A DNA stretch of 64,000 nt from Diogma glabrata (Eukaryota > Arthropoda > Insecta > Diptera > Cylindrotomidae), in the NCBI GenBank assembly GCA_963693315.1, contig OY856186.1:286332930-286396929 (forward strand). The letters run 5' to 3'. The notes under the pieces are model-generated. The model did no database searches, was not told the DNA's origin, and saw nothing but the letters and a program-made list of their open reading frames with translations. Each line of letters starts with the position of its first letter. The stretch's first letter is position 1. Position numbers and translations under genes: made by a program. Below, one piece after another: positions 37,308-49,000 of the stretch.

Positions 37308-38202
37308 CGCTCTAAAATTGTATGGATTGCAAAAAGTTTCATAATTTGCACCATAATTTTTTAGATTCAGTTCTTATATTATTCTTGATGGGAGATTTTC
37401 CATCGGGGTGATGTCATATCACAAATAATTTACTGAATTAATTATTTATAGTCGTTTACGCAAACTTAACGTTAACTTAACGTAAAGTTCATTTCATTCT
37501 ATCTTAAAGATTTTGTTAAGGATTTTTTGACGTTTAGTATAAAAACTGAAAAAAACTAATATTTAATTGCAAGTGTTTATAAAAATAAAATTTTGTTTAT
37601 TAAAAAATGCAAAGGATATAAAAAGAGCGACTTTAAATCCAAATATTAGCATGAAATTAATATGAAAACAAATTTTTTTATTTTTAAATTTTTTATCAAA
37701 TGTTTATTTCGAATTTTATTATTTTAAATTTTGATTTTAAAATCAGTTGGTTACTTTTAAAGAATTGATTGATTTATAAAATTGATTACAAAACCAAAAT
37801 TAATATCAAATCAACGTCAAAGAATACGTAATTTCTTACCGACTATAAATCAACATTTTGTACTATCTTAAGTTACGGTTAAGTTAAAGTTAACGTTAAG
37901 TTAACGTTACCGACTATAAATCGGGCATTATTGTTTACATTTTTTTTTTATTAATTAGTTAAACATGTTTAGTACATCCTGTGTTTGCCGCAATGGCGCA
38001 GCAAATGGAGAATAAGAGAAAAAATCACAAAAATTTTACATGGAATTACATACAAAACACAATTTGAATAATTTTAAAAGTTATCTATGAAATTTCTCAT
38101 TTTACCACAATTGAGCAATTTTAATTTGCTTATGAAATATTATTGACTATATATTAACAGGCTGATTCTGACATACCCTCACAGATGTAAAAATAATCAT
38201 AT

Positions 38203-38700
38203 ACTAAGTTTACACCAGGATCTAATAGGTAGATACTATACTTATTAGGTCGACTATGGTCGATGTAAACAGTTATCAAAAAATACGTACGTACCAAATA
38301 TTTGGTAGGACGATTTGCTACGTATCAAATTAGGTACGTAGCAAATAGGTATTATTTTTACGGTGTGAACACTAAAATTAGGTATGACATTTAAAATAAA
38401 AATAAATCAACTTATTTTATAAATATATATTTATGTTTGATGTGATTTTTTTGCTGAAATTAAAAGTAAAATAAATTTTGGCATTAATATAATAAATGTT
38501 TTCAGTTTTTTAGAAAAAATATATATGGAAATTATTTTTTCCTAACCAAAAAATTAACAATGAAAAGGACCCGCTAAAAATTAATATGTCATACCTAATT
38601 AATAAGAGTTTACATCACCGTATCAAATTTAAAAAGTATAATGGTGAAAATGGCTAGCAAATTTGATACGTAGCAAATTAGATACTGGTGTAAACTTAGT
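38203..38700. mobile_element. MITE with ACTAAGTTTACACCAG ends
   Basis: ACTAAGTTTACACCAG and ctggtgtaaacttagt form perfect 16-bp inverted ends. It is the same family as 33593-34053. The interior has paired ggtacgtagcaaat-type motifs and no coding sequence. Confidence 0.7.
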
Positions 38701-38722
38701 AATAGTAAAGACTTTTCTCTTA

Positions 38723-39449
38723 TGGTGCTATTACACACAAATTAAATTCAGCTCCCATAATCAATTTTGCAGTTACCATAATCTGAAAAGTTGATGAAAA
38801 ATATTTTGTATGAGAAAAAGAGGGATAGCATGCGCGAGATAGATATAAAAACTGCAAGAAAAGTTAGCTGATAGCAACTGACTTTTTGAAAAACTATTTG
38901 GTTTACTAATTAACTGCTAGAAAATTGTCAGATGATTTGATCTGCAAATTCAACCGGTTTAAAACCGATTATCACATTAATTGATTTTCATATTGAAATC
39001 ATAATAATATTTATTCTATATTAGGTATAAAATGATTAAATACATACTTTCAAGATTGTAATGTAAAAATTTTACGTTTTCTTTACGTATTCTCAATTCA
39101 CATTTTTTTTTTCAAATCTTAGCGCATTTTATTATTGTACAAGCTACAACAATTGCTCTATAATGTGATGTCGCCATTTTGACATTTCATTTACTTTTAC
39201 ATTATATAATTTATTTACAATTTATATACCAGTAACTTAGATATAATCGATTATATAATATAATATTAATACTAAATAACTAAAGATTTTTTTAGAAATT
39301 GTTGTTTAAAAATTAATATTACCTCGTAAAATGATTTCTATTTTGTTGCAGTTTTTGATCTTTTCGCCATCTACAGTCAAAAATAATAAATACTATCATC
39401 TGAAAAGTTGATGAAAGCAACTGAATTTAATTTGTGTGTAATAGCACCA
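38723..39449. mobile_element. MITE with TGGTGCTATTACACAC ends, TTA duplication
   Basis: The ends TGGTGCTATTACACACAAAT and its inverted copy are flanked by TTA (38720-38722, 39450-39452). Bases 39377-39449 show the inverted copy of the left arm, including tgaatttaatttgtgtgt. No coding sequence; the 61-codon frame at 39377-39562 is not a gene. Confidence 0.78.
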
Positions 39450-41059
39450 TTAGCTAAGACTAAAACCTCTAAAATGCGATTCTGTATGTAGTCACAACTG
39501 TGAGATGTCAAAAAAAAACCTCTTAACGTAAGACCATCAAACATGGTCATCTTAAGCATCATAATTTAATGTTACATATTTTTTTATTTGAATTCTTGTA
39601 TGAAAAATTATATTAATAAAGGATAAAATATTACTTATGAATTATTTATGTAATTATTATAAAATTTATAATAATTATCTATATTTTATTATAGTTTGAA
39701 TCAAAAATATAAAACAAAATATATATTGATAATGATTTTAAATAAAATGGCAATTGAAAATTTTATATTTGCACTATCAAAGTTTGGTGTCTCATGTTGT
39801 TCTATTTGTGCAAATTTTATATAAACTTTAAGAAAAACTATCATTTTTTTCACAAATCTATTGCAAAATAAATAATAATAATCAATATATTATATGGTAT
39901 AATTTTATATTAATTGTACATAAATCAATAAAATATATTTCAAGATCATGGTATAACGAATGTTGTATTTTAATTATTATAGTAATTAGTATTTTAATAA
40001 AATTAAATTAAGTAATAATTAAATTAAGTAATTAGTATTTTAATTTTACCATGTTTCAAGATTGATATTCAATCAATAAAATGGCGGTTGAATATTTTCA
40101 CAAACAAAAATTATTTATATCTCAAAAAATTTTCCAAAACATAAACTTGATTTTTATAAAAAAAACTATTATATAATATTACTATATTTCTTAATAATAA
40201 TTTATATGGTATTTCAATATGTCTTTAATTTATTTAAAAAGAAAGTATGACATTTTATAATAATTTTGTTTATAAAAATAGCCGTTTGAAAGATCTCCAA
40301 AATATTTGTAGAATTATTATGAGGTTTTTTATGACAACGTTCACAGAATCGCAATTAAGATATTCCTCTTAAAAAAATTGTCATAACAAAAATAATCATA
40401 GCTAAGACCTCTTAACTCAGAATCAGCCTGTAAGGGTAACATATAAAATATTATTCTTAAGTCGCTCAAAAAAGCAACATAAAAATTGCCAAAATTTCCC
40501 ATACAAAGTTGTATGAAAAATTTAACCTATTTTCGTAATTGTTTTACGGAGAGAAGAAAATGAAATATTTTATATATATATTATGCTTAATATATAGTCA
40601 ATAATATAGTTCATAAACAAATTTAAATTATTTAATTGTAGTAAAATGACAAATTTCGTAGATAATTTTTAAAATTATTCAAGTTGTGTTTTGCCACAAA
40701 CTAATGTCGAATTCTTTTTGTCCAGAGTGAAAAAGTGATTTTTTTTTTCATAAAAAGAACATGCAAAAATATGATCCAGTTTTGTAGTTGTATTTGTGAA
40801 CTGTCATTGAATATTTTTGTAATTAATTGTATTTAATTAATTCAGAGTTTACTATTTTATTCTATTTGAGCACTCTTTGCATTTCATAAAAATTTTACTC
40901 ACGGGATAAAATTTTTTTAATTTCTTTTACTGCTTTACTTTTAGGAGCGATATTTTATTTTTTTAAATTTCACTCCTTTGGAAACGATCATATTTTTATT
41001 TTTGTAATATACGTAGCAGAAGAGAATTAATACTTTTTTTTATCTTACGCATCTTGTAT

Positions 41060-41689
41060 TTTTGTCTTTCTGTTACTTTCTTTTCTCTTTGTTTTCATAA
41101 CAATACTTACATAATTGAATTAGAAAAACATCAAATTGAAAAGATAAGAAAGGAATATTTTTGCATGCCTTGACAAAAAAATTAAATAAAAATGTTTATA
41201 TTTAGATGCGTATTTGATTTTGGTTAATTATTAGACTGAATCGTAATGCAATTGAGGCTAAATTATTTAGATATGTAATTGAACTAGACAAATTATTTTG
41301 ATGTTCTATAATCGGTAGTGAGGGGCATAATTAATAAAACTTAATATATCTAGATGAAGTTCATGTTAGATCATATTGATTTATGTTTCTTTGAGGAATT
41401 CGTGGACATTGACATAGAAAGTTGTGTATTAAAATTATCAGGAAAAACCAAAGAAGGTAAAGAATGTTGAAGATGCAAAAATTACGCTAAAATGTCCATG
41501 TATTTAGATTGAGAACTTTGAATGGGTGAGCGGAGGAAGTTTCTTGGTTGGGAAGGGAAAATGTCGCAAACTCGGGGAAGCATGATTTCATTTCTTCAAA
41601 AGAATGCGCCTTTATATTGTATTTGTAGAATATTGCCTAATTCACAACATTTCGTCTTTGCTGATAAAAACAACCTTGATTGTAAGGAT

Positions 41690-41690
<1 letters not shown>
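41060..41690. other. Non-coding AT-rich stretch
   Basis: No supported gene. The 100-codon frame starting at 41522 runs straight into the TA microsatellite and is not credible. Confidence 0.5.
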
Positions 41691-41691
<1 letters not shown>

Positions 41692-41753
<62 letters not shown>

Positions 41754-41770
41754 TGTATATATGTATATAT
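41692..41770. repeat. (TA)n microsatellite
   Basis: A nearly pure TA tract of about 55 bp is followed by tacatatatgtatata variants. All Tyr-Ile open frames over it are artefacts. Confidence 0.95.
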
Positions 41771-42043
41771 CTGCAGAGAAAATGCAATAATGTACAGCCG
41801 GGTACAGCTAGTAAACCTATTTAATATATTTTTTTTGTTTTGTTTTCGCACCACGTCTTGAAAAAAAAGTCAGAAAATGAAGAATGGAAAATCGAGAATA
41901 AAAAATGCAATTTTTTACGCCTTTTTTTAGAATCAAAAACACTTTAATAGATGTAGAAAAAAATTTTTAATAGAAAAAGAGCTACCAAATTTGTTGCACC
42001 ACCTACTATTTTGCACAATTGAATTCTACAACAGCATCCTTAT

Positions 42044-43504
42044 AGCTGATAAAAAACGTGTTCTAGACAGAGTTGTGAAAACTTAACCATTTTTGATTTT
42101 CCTGAAACTTGGCATATAAGTAGTATGGAAAAAATAAAAAATACGACTAATTTAAAAAATTTTTTAAAGTGCATAGTTTGAGCATAGGGGGCACTCCAAC
42201 ATGCATGAAAAATGAAAATTCTGCCAATCCGATGTAACTTTGAAATTAAATTGCTCAAGAACGGCTATACCGATTTCATCAAACTTTTTTTGTTTGATAG
42301 ATGATTAATTAGTCGTTTGAAAAAAAATTAATTTGCTGTTTTTATAATTAGTTTTTAAATAAAAATATTAAAAAAACTTTTTAAAGATAGCGCTAGGGTC
42401 AAAGATCAATTGGGATTTAATTAATTTTTTTTCTGAAAATAGTTCTATCTTTACTCTAAAATATATCAAATTTACAAAGAGGCTCAAATTCTTGTTCTTG
42501 AGATATTTAATTTTAAAGATTTTTAGTACGACTGAAATTCGAATTTTTCTTTATTTTTTCAAACAACTTCCATTAACAAAAAATTTTAAAATCAATTAAA
42601 TTTTAACTTTTTTATTTTTTAAATATAGTTCTAACCTTCCTTTAAAATATATCAAATTTACAAAGAGGTGTCAATTCGTGTTCTTGAGATATTTAATTTT
42701 AAAGATTTTTTCATTCTAAAATTCAAATTGTTCATTATTTTTTCGAACAATTTTTATCATCAAAAAATTTTAACCACTGAAGTTCGAGAAAATAATGAAC
42801 AATTAGAATTTTAATCGAACTAAAAACTTTAAAATTAAATATCTGAAGAACACGAATTGACACCTCTTTGTAAATTTGATATATTTTAGAGGAAGGTTAG
42901 AACTATATTTAAAAAATAAAAAAAGTTAAAATTTATTTGATTTAAAAATTTTTTGTTAATGGAAGCTGTTTGAAAAAATGAAGAAAAATTCGAATTTCAG
43001 TCGTACTAAAAATCTTTAAAATTAAATATCTCAAGAACAAGAATTTGAGCCTCTTTGTAAATTTGATATATTTTAGAGAGTAAGAATAGAATTATTTTCA
43101 GAAAAAAAATTAATTAAATTCCAATTGATCGTTGACCCTAGCGCTATCTTTAAAAAAGTTTTTTTAATATTTTTATTTAAAAATTAATTATAAAAACACT
43201 AAATTAATTTTTTTTCAAACGACTAGTTAAGCATCTAACAAACAAAAAAAAGTTTGATGAAATCGGTATAGCCGTTCTTGAGCAATTTAATTTCAAAGTT
43301 ACATCGGATTGGCAGAATTTTCATTTTTCATGCATGTTGGGGCGCCTCCTATGCTCAAACTATGCACTTTAAAAAAATTTTAAAATAAGTTGTATTTTTT
43401 ATTTTGTCCCTACTACTTATATGCCAAGTTTCAGGAAAATCAAAAAGGGTCAAGTTCAAATTTCGACTTTTTCACCTGCGTAGATCACGTTTTTCATCAG
43501 CTGT
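42044..43504. mobile_element. Large foldback (snap-back) element
   Basis: Two arms of about 730 bp face each other around about 42775 with almost no spacer. The outer ends are tagctgataaaaaacgtg and its complement at about 43486-43503. Matching inner blocks include aaacttggcatataagtag/ctacttatatgccaagttt and gtgcatagtttgagcata. The arms have diverged moderately. Transcription across it would give a long hairpin RNA. Confidence 0.85.
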
Positions 43505-43539
43505 AAAACTAGAATCACTCCAGACAATCGAACTTTCTT

Positions 43540-43670
43540 TTCAAATAAACCTCTCCTTGGATCACCATGTGTCAACTAACGCCAAGCTCAAGTTATACTT
43601 ATACATGACATTGATTAGACCGGTGGTGATGATGACAAAAAGAGGGATACTTATCTGTATTTAAGATCCA
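43540..43670 (+). pseudogene. Short LINE reverse transcriptase fragment
   Basis: Plus-strand codons read SLDHHVSTNAKLKLYLYMTL followed by IRPVVM, matching the KxKLYKTLIRPVxxYG block downstream of the reverse transcriptase core in insect LINEs. About 40 codons only, next to the foldback end. Confidence 0.5.
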
Positions 43671-43859
43671 GCGCTTCACTTCTTCAAACTGTGATCAACG
43701 GAACAAAAAAATTTAAAATGATAAATATGGAGGGGCTGAAATCTCACAGCTCTGAGATATCAAGACTTCGGTCTGGGTTAAGGATTTTGATATAGTTTTC
43801 GGCAAAAAAACTTTTATGCGGACATAGTTTTTAGTTAAACTCAGCAAACTACTCAAAAA

Positions 43860-44700
43860 CCTCTCCATTTAGTGTTTCGAGAAAATATTACAAAATCACA
43901 AATTCATATTTCTTTCAAAATTCCAAAAATTTTGTAAAAAATAAATAAAATAAAATTTTTTCCAAAATCCTTAAAATACTCCAAAAATTATTACAAAATC
44001 AAAGATTAAACTTTGTTCAAAAATTCTGAAAATACTGCAAAAATTATACAAAATCAAAAATTGAAACTTTTTTCAAAATTCCAAATATGCCAAAAATTAG
44101 AATAAAATCAAATATTTAAACTTTTTCTAAATTCTAATAATATTCCAAAATTTCTTAAAAATTCAAAAATTCAAACTTTTTCCAAAACTAAAAATATCGC
44201 AAAAACTATAACAATATCAAAAATTGAAACTTTTTCCAAAATTACAAAAATTATTATAAAATTTAAAATTTTTTAAAATTCTAAAAATATTCCGAAAATT
44301 CTTACAAAATCAAAAATTGAAACTTTTTCAAAATTCCAAAAATACTCAAAAACTATAACAAATTCAAAAATGTCCATGTCCAATTTCATTTTCATTTTCA
44401 GCAAACTATTCAAAAACCTTCAATTTAGCGATTCGAGAAAATATCACAAGATCACAAATTCATATTTCTTTCAAAATTCCAAAAATATTGTAAAAATTTA
44501 ATAAAATCAAACTTTTTTCAACATTCTAAAAATATTCCAAAAATTATTACAAAATCAAAAATTAAAACTTTTTCCAAAATTCTAAAAATATTGCAAAAAT
44601 TATTACAAAATCAAAAATACATACTTTTTTCAAAATTCCAAAAATATTTCAAAAACTGTAACAAATTCAAAAATTTCCATGTCCAATTTCATTTTCAATT
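43860..44700. repeat. Degenerate A-rich minisatellite
   Basis: Irregular repetitions of a unit like ttccaaaaatattgcaaaaa followed by ttattacaaaatcaaaaatt and gaaactttttc run for over 800 bp. A longer block (cattt agcgtttcgagaaaatatcacaa type) occurs twice, near 43870 and 44420. Confidence 0.7.
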
Positions 44701-44724
44701 ACATTTACGTCATAAAAACAGCTA

Positions 44725-45100
44725 CATTTTTTTTCCCAAAAAATTGGCTAAAAAAATCGATGAAATCATTTTTTGACACGCTTGACATTATTTTTTTGAC
44801 AAACTTATAATGCCATAATTCTCTATAATAATAATATATTTTCACGTCATACAAATTATTTATTTTATTTTTTTCCAAAAAATTGGGTAAAAAAATCAAA
44901 AAAAATCTTTCTTTTGACAAACTTGACAACATTTTTTTGACAAACTTATAATGCCATAGTTCTCAATAATAATATTAAAATCATTTCACACAAAATTTTA
45001 ATTTAATTTTTTTTCCGAAAAATTGGGTAAAAAAATAAATAAAAATCTTTCTTTTGACACACTTGACAACATTTTTTTGACAAACTTATAATGCAATAAC
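44725..45100. repeat. About 140-bp tandem repeat, roughly 2.7 copies
   Basis: aattgggtaaaaaaat (with variants) recurs at 44742, 44881 and 45021, and cttgacaacatttttttgac then aaacttataatgc recurs with the same spacing. The frames on the minus strand across it are repeat artefacts. Confidence 0.75.
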
Positions 45101-45109
45101 CTAGATTTT

Positions 45110-45687
45110 AGTCTCACATACCAATCCCGACCATCAAAATTTCTCGAAATTCAATGTTCCTACTCGTAATCACTTAAAATGAACGTTTTTTAAGCAAAAA
45201 ATATGCAAATTTCCTTGTTTCGACACACATAATGATTTTTTTGACACACTTCCGGTACAGTTATCGAACACAGCGTCCTTTCGGACCTGTCTCTTGAGTA
45301 TACCTATTTTGAGAAAAAAAATTTTTGAAATCCCTCCAGTGGTTTTCCCTGCAGTGTAGGTAATGACGGCCGGCCGAACGGCCGGCCGACAGACAGACAT
45401 ACATTTTTTTTTTTTGCTTTTTTAGAATCAGTAGGTCCTAAAACGTCGAGAAATGCGAAAAAAGTGGGGGTAAGAATTTCACTTTGAGCTCATGAATGTA
45501 CTACTTAGGTCTTTCAGACCGAAGTAATAGGTCTTTCAGACCGAAGTAATAGGTCTTTCAGACCGAAGTAATAATTAAAAGTTTATAAAAAGAACGGCCT
45601 TATAATTTCACTTTAGTAAAACTTATATTATTCATTGCAAAATCAAATCACTCAATTAAATTATTAAAAGTCTTCTTAACTAACAAT
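45110..45687. other. Spacer with GC palindrome and hairpin repeats
   Basis: No gene. Contains cggccggccgaacggccggc (45368 onward), a 10-bp-arm inverted repeat with a 2-base loop, followed by agacagacagaca. At 45507, 45529 and 45551 it has three copies of the 22-bp unit aggtctttcagaccgaagta, each with an internal ggtct/agacc hairpin. Confidence 0.7.
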
Positions 45688-45990
45688 TATAAGATATGAT
45701 TAAGATATATATTTAATAACATTTATTAACTCAAACTTGTTATTTATTTAGCACAAATACAATTCAATCTATTTAAAATTACATATCTTGTTAATAATTC
45801 TCAGCGGCGATGTCGAACGATGTTTTTCAGAACGATGATGATTTGCAAGTTATATATAGAGAACTGTCAAAAACTAATATTTTCCTCGTTGCAATATTCG
45901 GCGCTGCCAACAAAATAATAATAATTGTTGAACTTAAAAATTTAAATTAGTTTTGTTAATAAGTTTTATTAACAGATGGAGTCGTTTACA
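45688..45990 (-). repeat. Gypsy 3' LTR (303 bp)
   Basis: This 303-bp LTR appears identical to the one at 50939-51241 on visual comparison. On the element strand it begins TGTAAACGACTCC and ends CTTATA. It is bounded outside by CAAT (45684-45687), matching CAAT at 51242-51245: a 4-bp target duplication. The adjoining internal sequence (caggatggccgag) is only a weak polypurine tract. Confidence 0.9.
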
Positions 45991-46019
45991 CTCGGCCATC
46001 CTGATAAATAAGATTGACC

Positions 46020-49000
46020 TCAATCTTCATCTGAACTTGTACATTCAAACTCCTCATCTGGCGCAACAACTAAACGCAGGTGATCCGAAGGAACAACTCC
46101 TTTATATCTTCTTTTACCATCAACAACTGCAGGATCCTCAACTCGATATCTATCGCCAAACAAAACATCAGTTATGACATAAGGCCCTCTAAAACGTCGA
46201 TGCAATTTCCTGCTATCTCCTGTAGCAGGCGGTTCACGGTAAACTACCACCTTGTCACCAACTTTGTATGTCTTTGGTGTTCTGAATTTTAAATCAAACC
46301 TTCTCTTTTGTTGATCTTGATTAGTTTTTATTTTTTTTGATGCTTCTTCTCTCATCTCTTCTCTGGTTTCCGTATTAAAATCCCTATTTAATGAAAACTC
46401 ATCCAATAGTTGGATCGTTAGTTTATCCCCAGATATTGGCTTTGGAGAGAATCCAAAAATTAACTCATTCGGTGACTTATGAGTGACGGAGTGTGGCAAA
46501 TTGTTCAATGCCCACTGAATTTTCATTAAATGATCTTCCCATTTCTCATGATGTGAATCGGACATGGTTCTTAATGCGTGTAGTAAAGTGCGGTTATAAC
46601 GCTCCACCTGTCCATTTGCTCTCGGTGTTGCGGTTGCGTTTTTGACATGAGCAATGTGATTATTTTTACAAAATAGCTCAAACTTAATTGATGTAAACCC
46701 AGTTCCGCGATCAGAAATTATTCGACTCGGCATTCCAAAAATATTCGCATATTCCTCAATTGCTTTCATTACAAATCGCGACGATGTGTCCTTTACTGCC
46801 TTGGTCCAAACGTATTTAGTAAATGCGTCGATGAATACTAAAACATAAGAATGATTACGCGAGCTTTTAATAAATGGGCCCAAATGGTCCATATGCCACG
46901 TATGACACGGAGTGGGAATCTTTTCGATTGGGTGTAGGGATATTCTATTTGCATCACGATTTTCCTTATGGAAGAGACACTCACAACATGTATTAATATA
47001 CCTTTTTACATATTGTTTCATTCTAGGCCACCAGAAAACTTTACGGAGCGCACATAATGTCTTATCAATACCATAATGACCCATGTCATCGTGACATGTT
47101 CGCAAAACTCTACTACGTATTCCTGTTGGTACATAAAATAATAACTGATCTTCTAATCTCCTATAAAGCCTACCATTTTCAATAACAAAATCATTATGGC
47201 TTCCATTATTTAAATTTTGCTTAATCTCAATTACCTCAGGATCACTATCCTGCAATACACCCATCCAATTTACATCGATGCTTTCTATATTAAAAACGTC
47301 TAATGTCGCCGGTTGCACTTCTACTGGTAGTTCTACAGGATTGCGACTTAACGCGTCGATATGCGTCATCTGCTTGCCACTACGATGTCTAATATCGAAG
47401 TCATAATCTTGAATTCTAAGCCACCATCTAGCGATTCGGGGAATCATATCTCGTTTCGACGAGGCTGTTCTTAGTGAATTACAATCAGTCACTACGGTGA
47501 ATTTCTTTCCAAAAATGAAACATCTAAAACGGTCTAGTGACTCTACAACTGCCAGAGATTCTAGCTCGTAGCTATGGAATTTCTTTTCTAAATCCGACGT
47601 TTGACGGCTAAAATAAGCTACTGGATGATATTCATCGTCTCCTTCACGTTGCAATAAAACACCAGCCAATCCTAACACACTAGCATCCGTATGTATTTCG
47701 TGCGTCTTACTAAAATCAAATAGTACTAAAATATCGCATTGACACAGTTTAGTTTTAAGTTTTAAAAATGCTTCGTCTTGTTCGCTTGTCCAATTAAATT
47801 TTACACCTTTCCTAGTTAACCTAGTCATAGGTTCTACTATTGTCGAAAATTGTGGTACGAATTTTCTAAAGTATGAAGCGAGACCCACAAACTGTCGTAT
47901 TTGATGGATATTGGTCGGTGTTGGAAACTTTTCCACACATATGGTTTTGTTTCTTCCTGGTCTAATTCCTTCGCAATTTATTTCGTGACCTAAAAATTCC
48001 ACGTTTTCAGACAAAATCTTACACTTGCTCATTCTCAATGTAAGTCCGTATTCTTTTAATTTATTCAAAACTCTATGCAATAAATGGATCCCTTCCTCAA
48101 TTGTTCTACTGGGTAGTATAATATCATCAATATACACGACAATATCATAGTTTAATTCGGTTGCTATTCGGTTCATTAACCGCTGAAATACCGCAGGCGC
48201 ATTTGCTAAGCCAAATGGCATTCTTTCAAACTCATACTGACCGTCCGGGGTTACAAATGATGTTAATTTCTTTGAGCTTTCCTCAACTGGAACTTGATAG
48301 TAACCAGAGGCCAAATCTAGCGTCGTAAAATAATTATTGTTTGCCAGTCGTTGCAAGCAATCGTCCATATTTGGTAACGGAAACCTATCTTTAACGGTCT
48401 TTTTATTAAGACGACGGAAATCTACACATATGCGATCTTCTCCGTTCTTCTTTTTCACTACTACAATAGGCGATGCATAATCCGATTCTGAATGCTTAAT
48501 AATGCCTAAGTCCAATAATTCGCTAATATGATTTTTAATTTTTTCTCGTTGTGGAAATGAAAGCCTATATGGTCGATACGAAACAGGTTCACTATCGTTT
48601 AAATTTATTTTTAAGCTAGCTTTATCTGTTTTACCGATTTCATCCATTCTTAATGCAAACGTTTCCCGAAAATCAGAAATTAGTTGCTTAATTTCGTTTT
48701 TAAATTCGTAGCTAATATTTTTATTTACGCACTCATCAATAATTTCGTCATCTATCCTACCATATTTAGGTGAAACAGATTCGATGGCAAATACTTGATT
48801 TTGTTCAACGTTGTTTGAATTCACTTTTACATTTTTATTCTCATTATACGAAAAATCATAAAACCCTAAACTATCTTCTAAGTTATCCGTAACTACGTAA
48901 TCATTAACATTATCATTAAAATAATCATCGGTGAAATTAAAATCCCATGCGGAGTCGAGCGAATCTGCGTTATCAATATTTTCGTCCTTGAATTCTTTAC

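Larger units (their letters stand above)
34800..37443. repeat. Inverted tandem array of a 456-bp monomer
   Basis: The left arm has three full direct copies starting with taagaactgaatctaaaa at 34805, 35261 and 35717, plus a partial fourth (36173-36261). At 36263 the array switches to the opposite orientation. The right arm contains about 202 bp, two full copies and about 67 bp of a third, to 37443. Spacing is exactly 456 bp throughout. Copies differ at only a few bases (for example cctcgatgg versus ccccgatgg, and ctctag versus ctgtag), so the array is young or gene-converted. No protein frame is present. Each complete copy carries the hammerhead-like motif annotated separately. Confidence 0.93.
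33466..37927. mobile_element. TTA-flanked (Harbinger-like) element containing the 456-bp array
   Basis: The ends TGCCCGATTTATAGTCGGTA and its inverted copy are flanked by TTA on both sides (33463-33465, 37928-37930). Removing it rejoins the right TIR of the SWIM element (aagtattttaTTAttgtttac), so it is a genuine later insertion. The terminal 60 bp repeat aacttaacgtta motifs. A second TIR-like start (atttatagtcgtttacgc) at 37445 suggests the right 480 bp was itself a MITE of the same family. There is no transposase; most of the interior is a MITE (33593-34053) and the inverted 456-bp array. Confidence 0.75.
28478..37955. mobile_element. TIR element carrying a SWIM-domain gene, with later insertions
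   Basis: About 400 bp at the left (28478-28847 plus 29333-29394) is matched inverted at the right (33090-33465 plus 37931-37955). Each TIR has since been split by its own insertion (28848-29330 on the left, 33466-37927 on the right), and excising either one restores alignment with the other arm. Subtracting these and the hAT insertion leaves a core of about 3.4 kb whose only recognisable cargo is the SWIM gene. No transposase is seen, so superfamily is unknown. Confidence 0.7.
38158..40430. mobile_element. TAA-flanked element with CAGGCTGATTCTGA ends
   Basis: CAGGCTGATTCTGA and its inverted copy (ending 40430) are flanked by TAA on both sides (38155-38157, 40431-40433). The 2.27 kb has no transposase and contains two further MITEs (38203-38700, 38723-39449). 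The remainder is AT-rich with weak internal inverted repeats. Confidence 0.75.

Noticed and set aside
34800..37443. CRISPR array
   Set aside because: The repeat unit is 456 bp without spacers, in a eukaryotic genome; it is a satellite array.
41522..41861. Open frames around the second TA tract
   Set aside because: The same artefact: the frames run through the microsatellite and have no recognisable protein.
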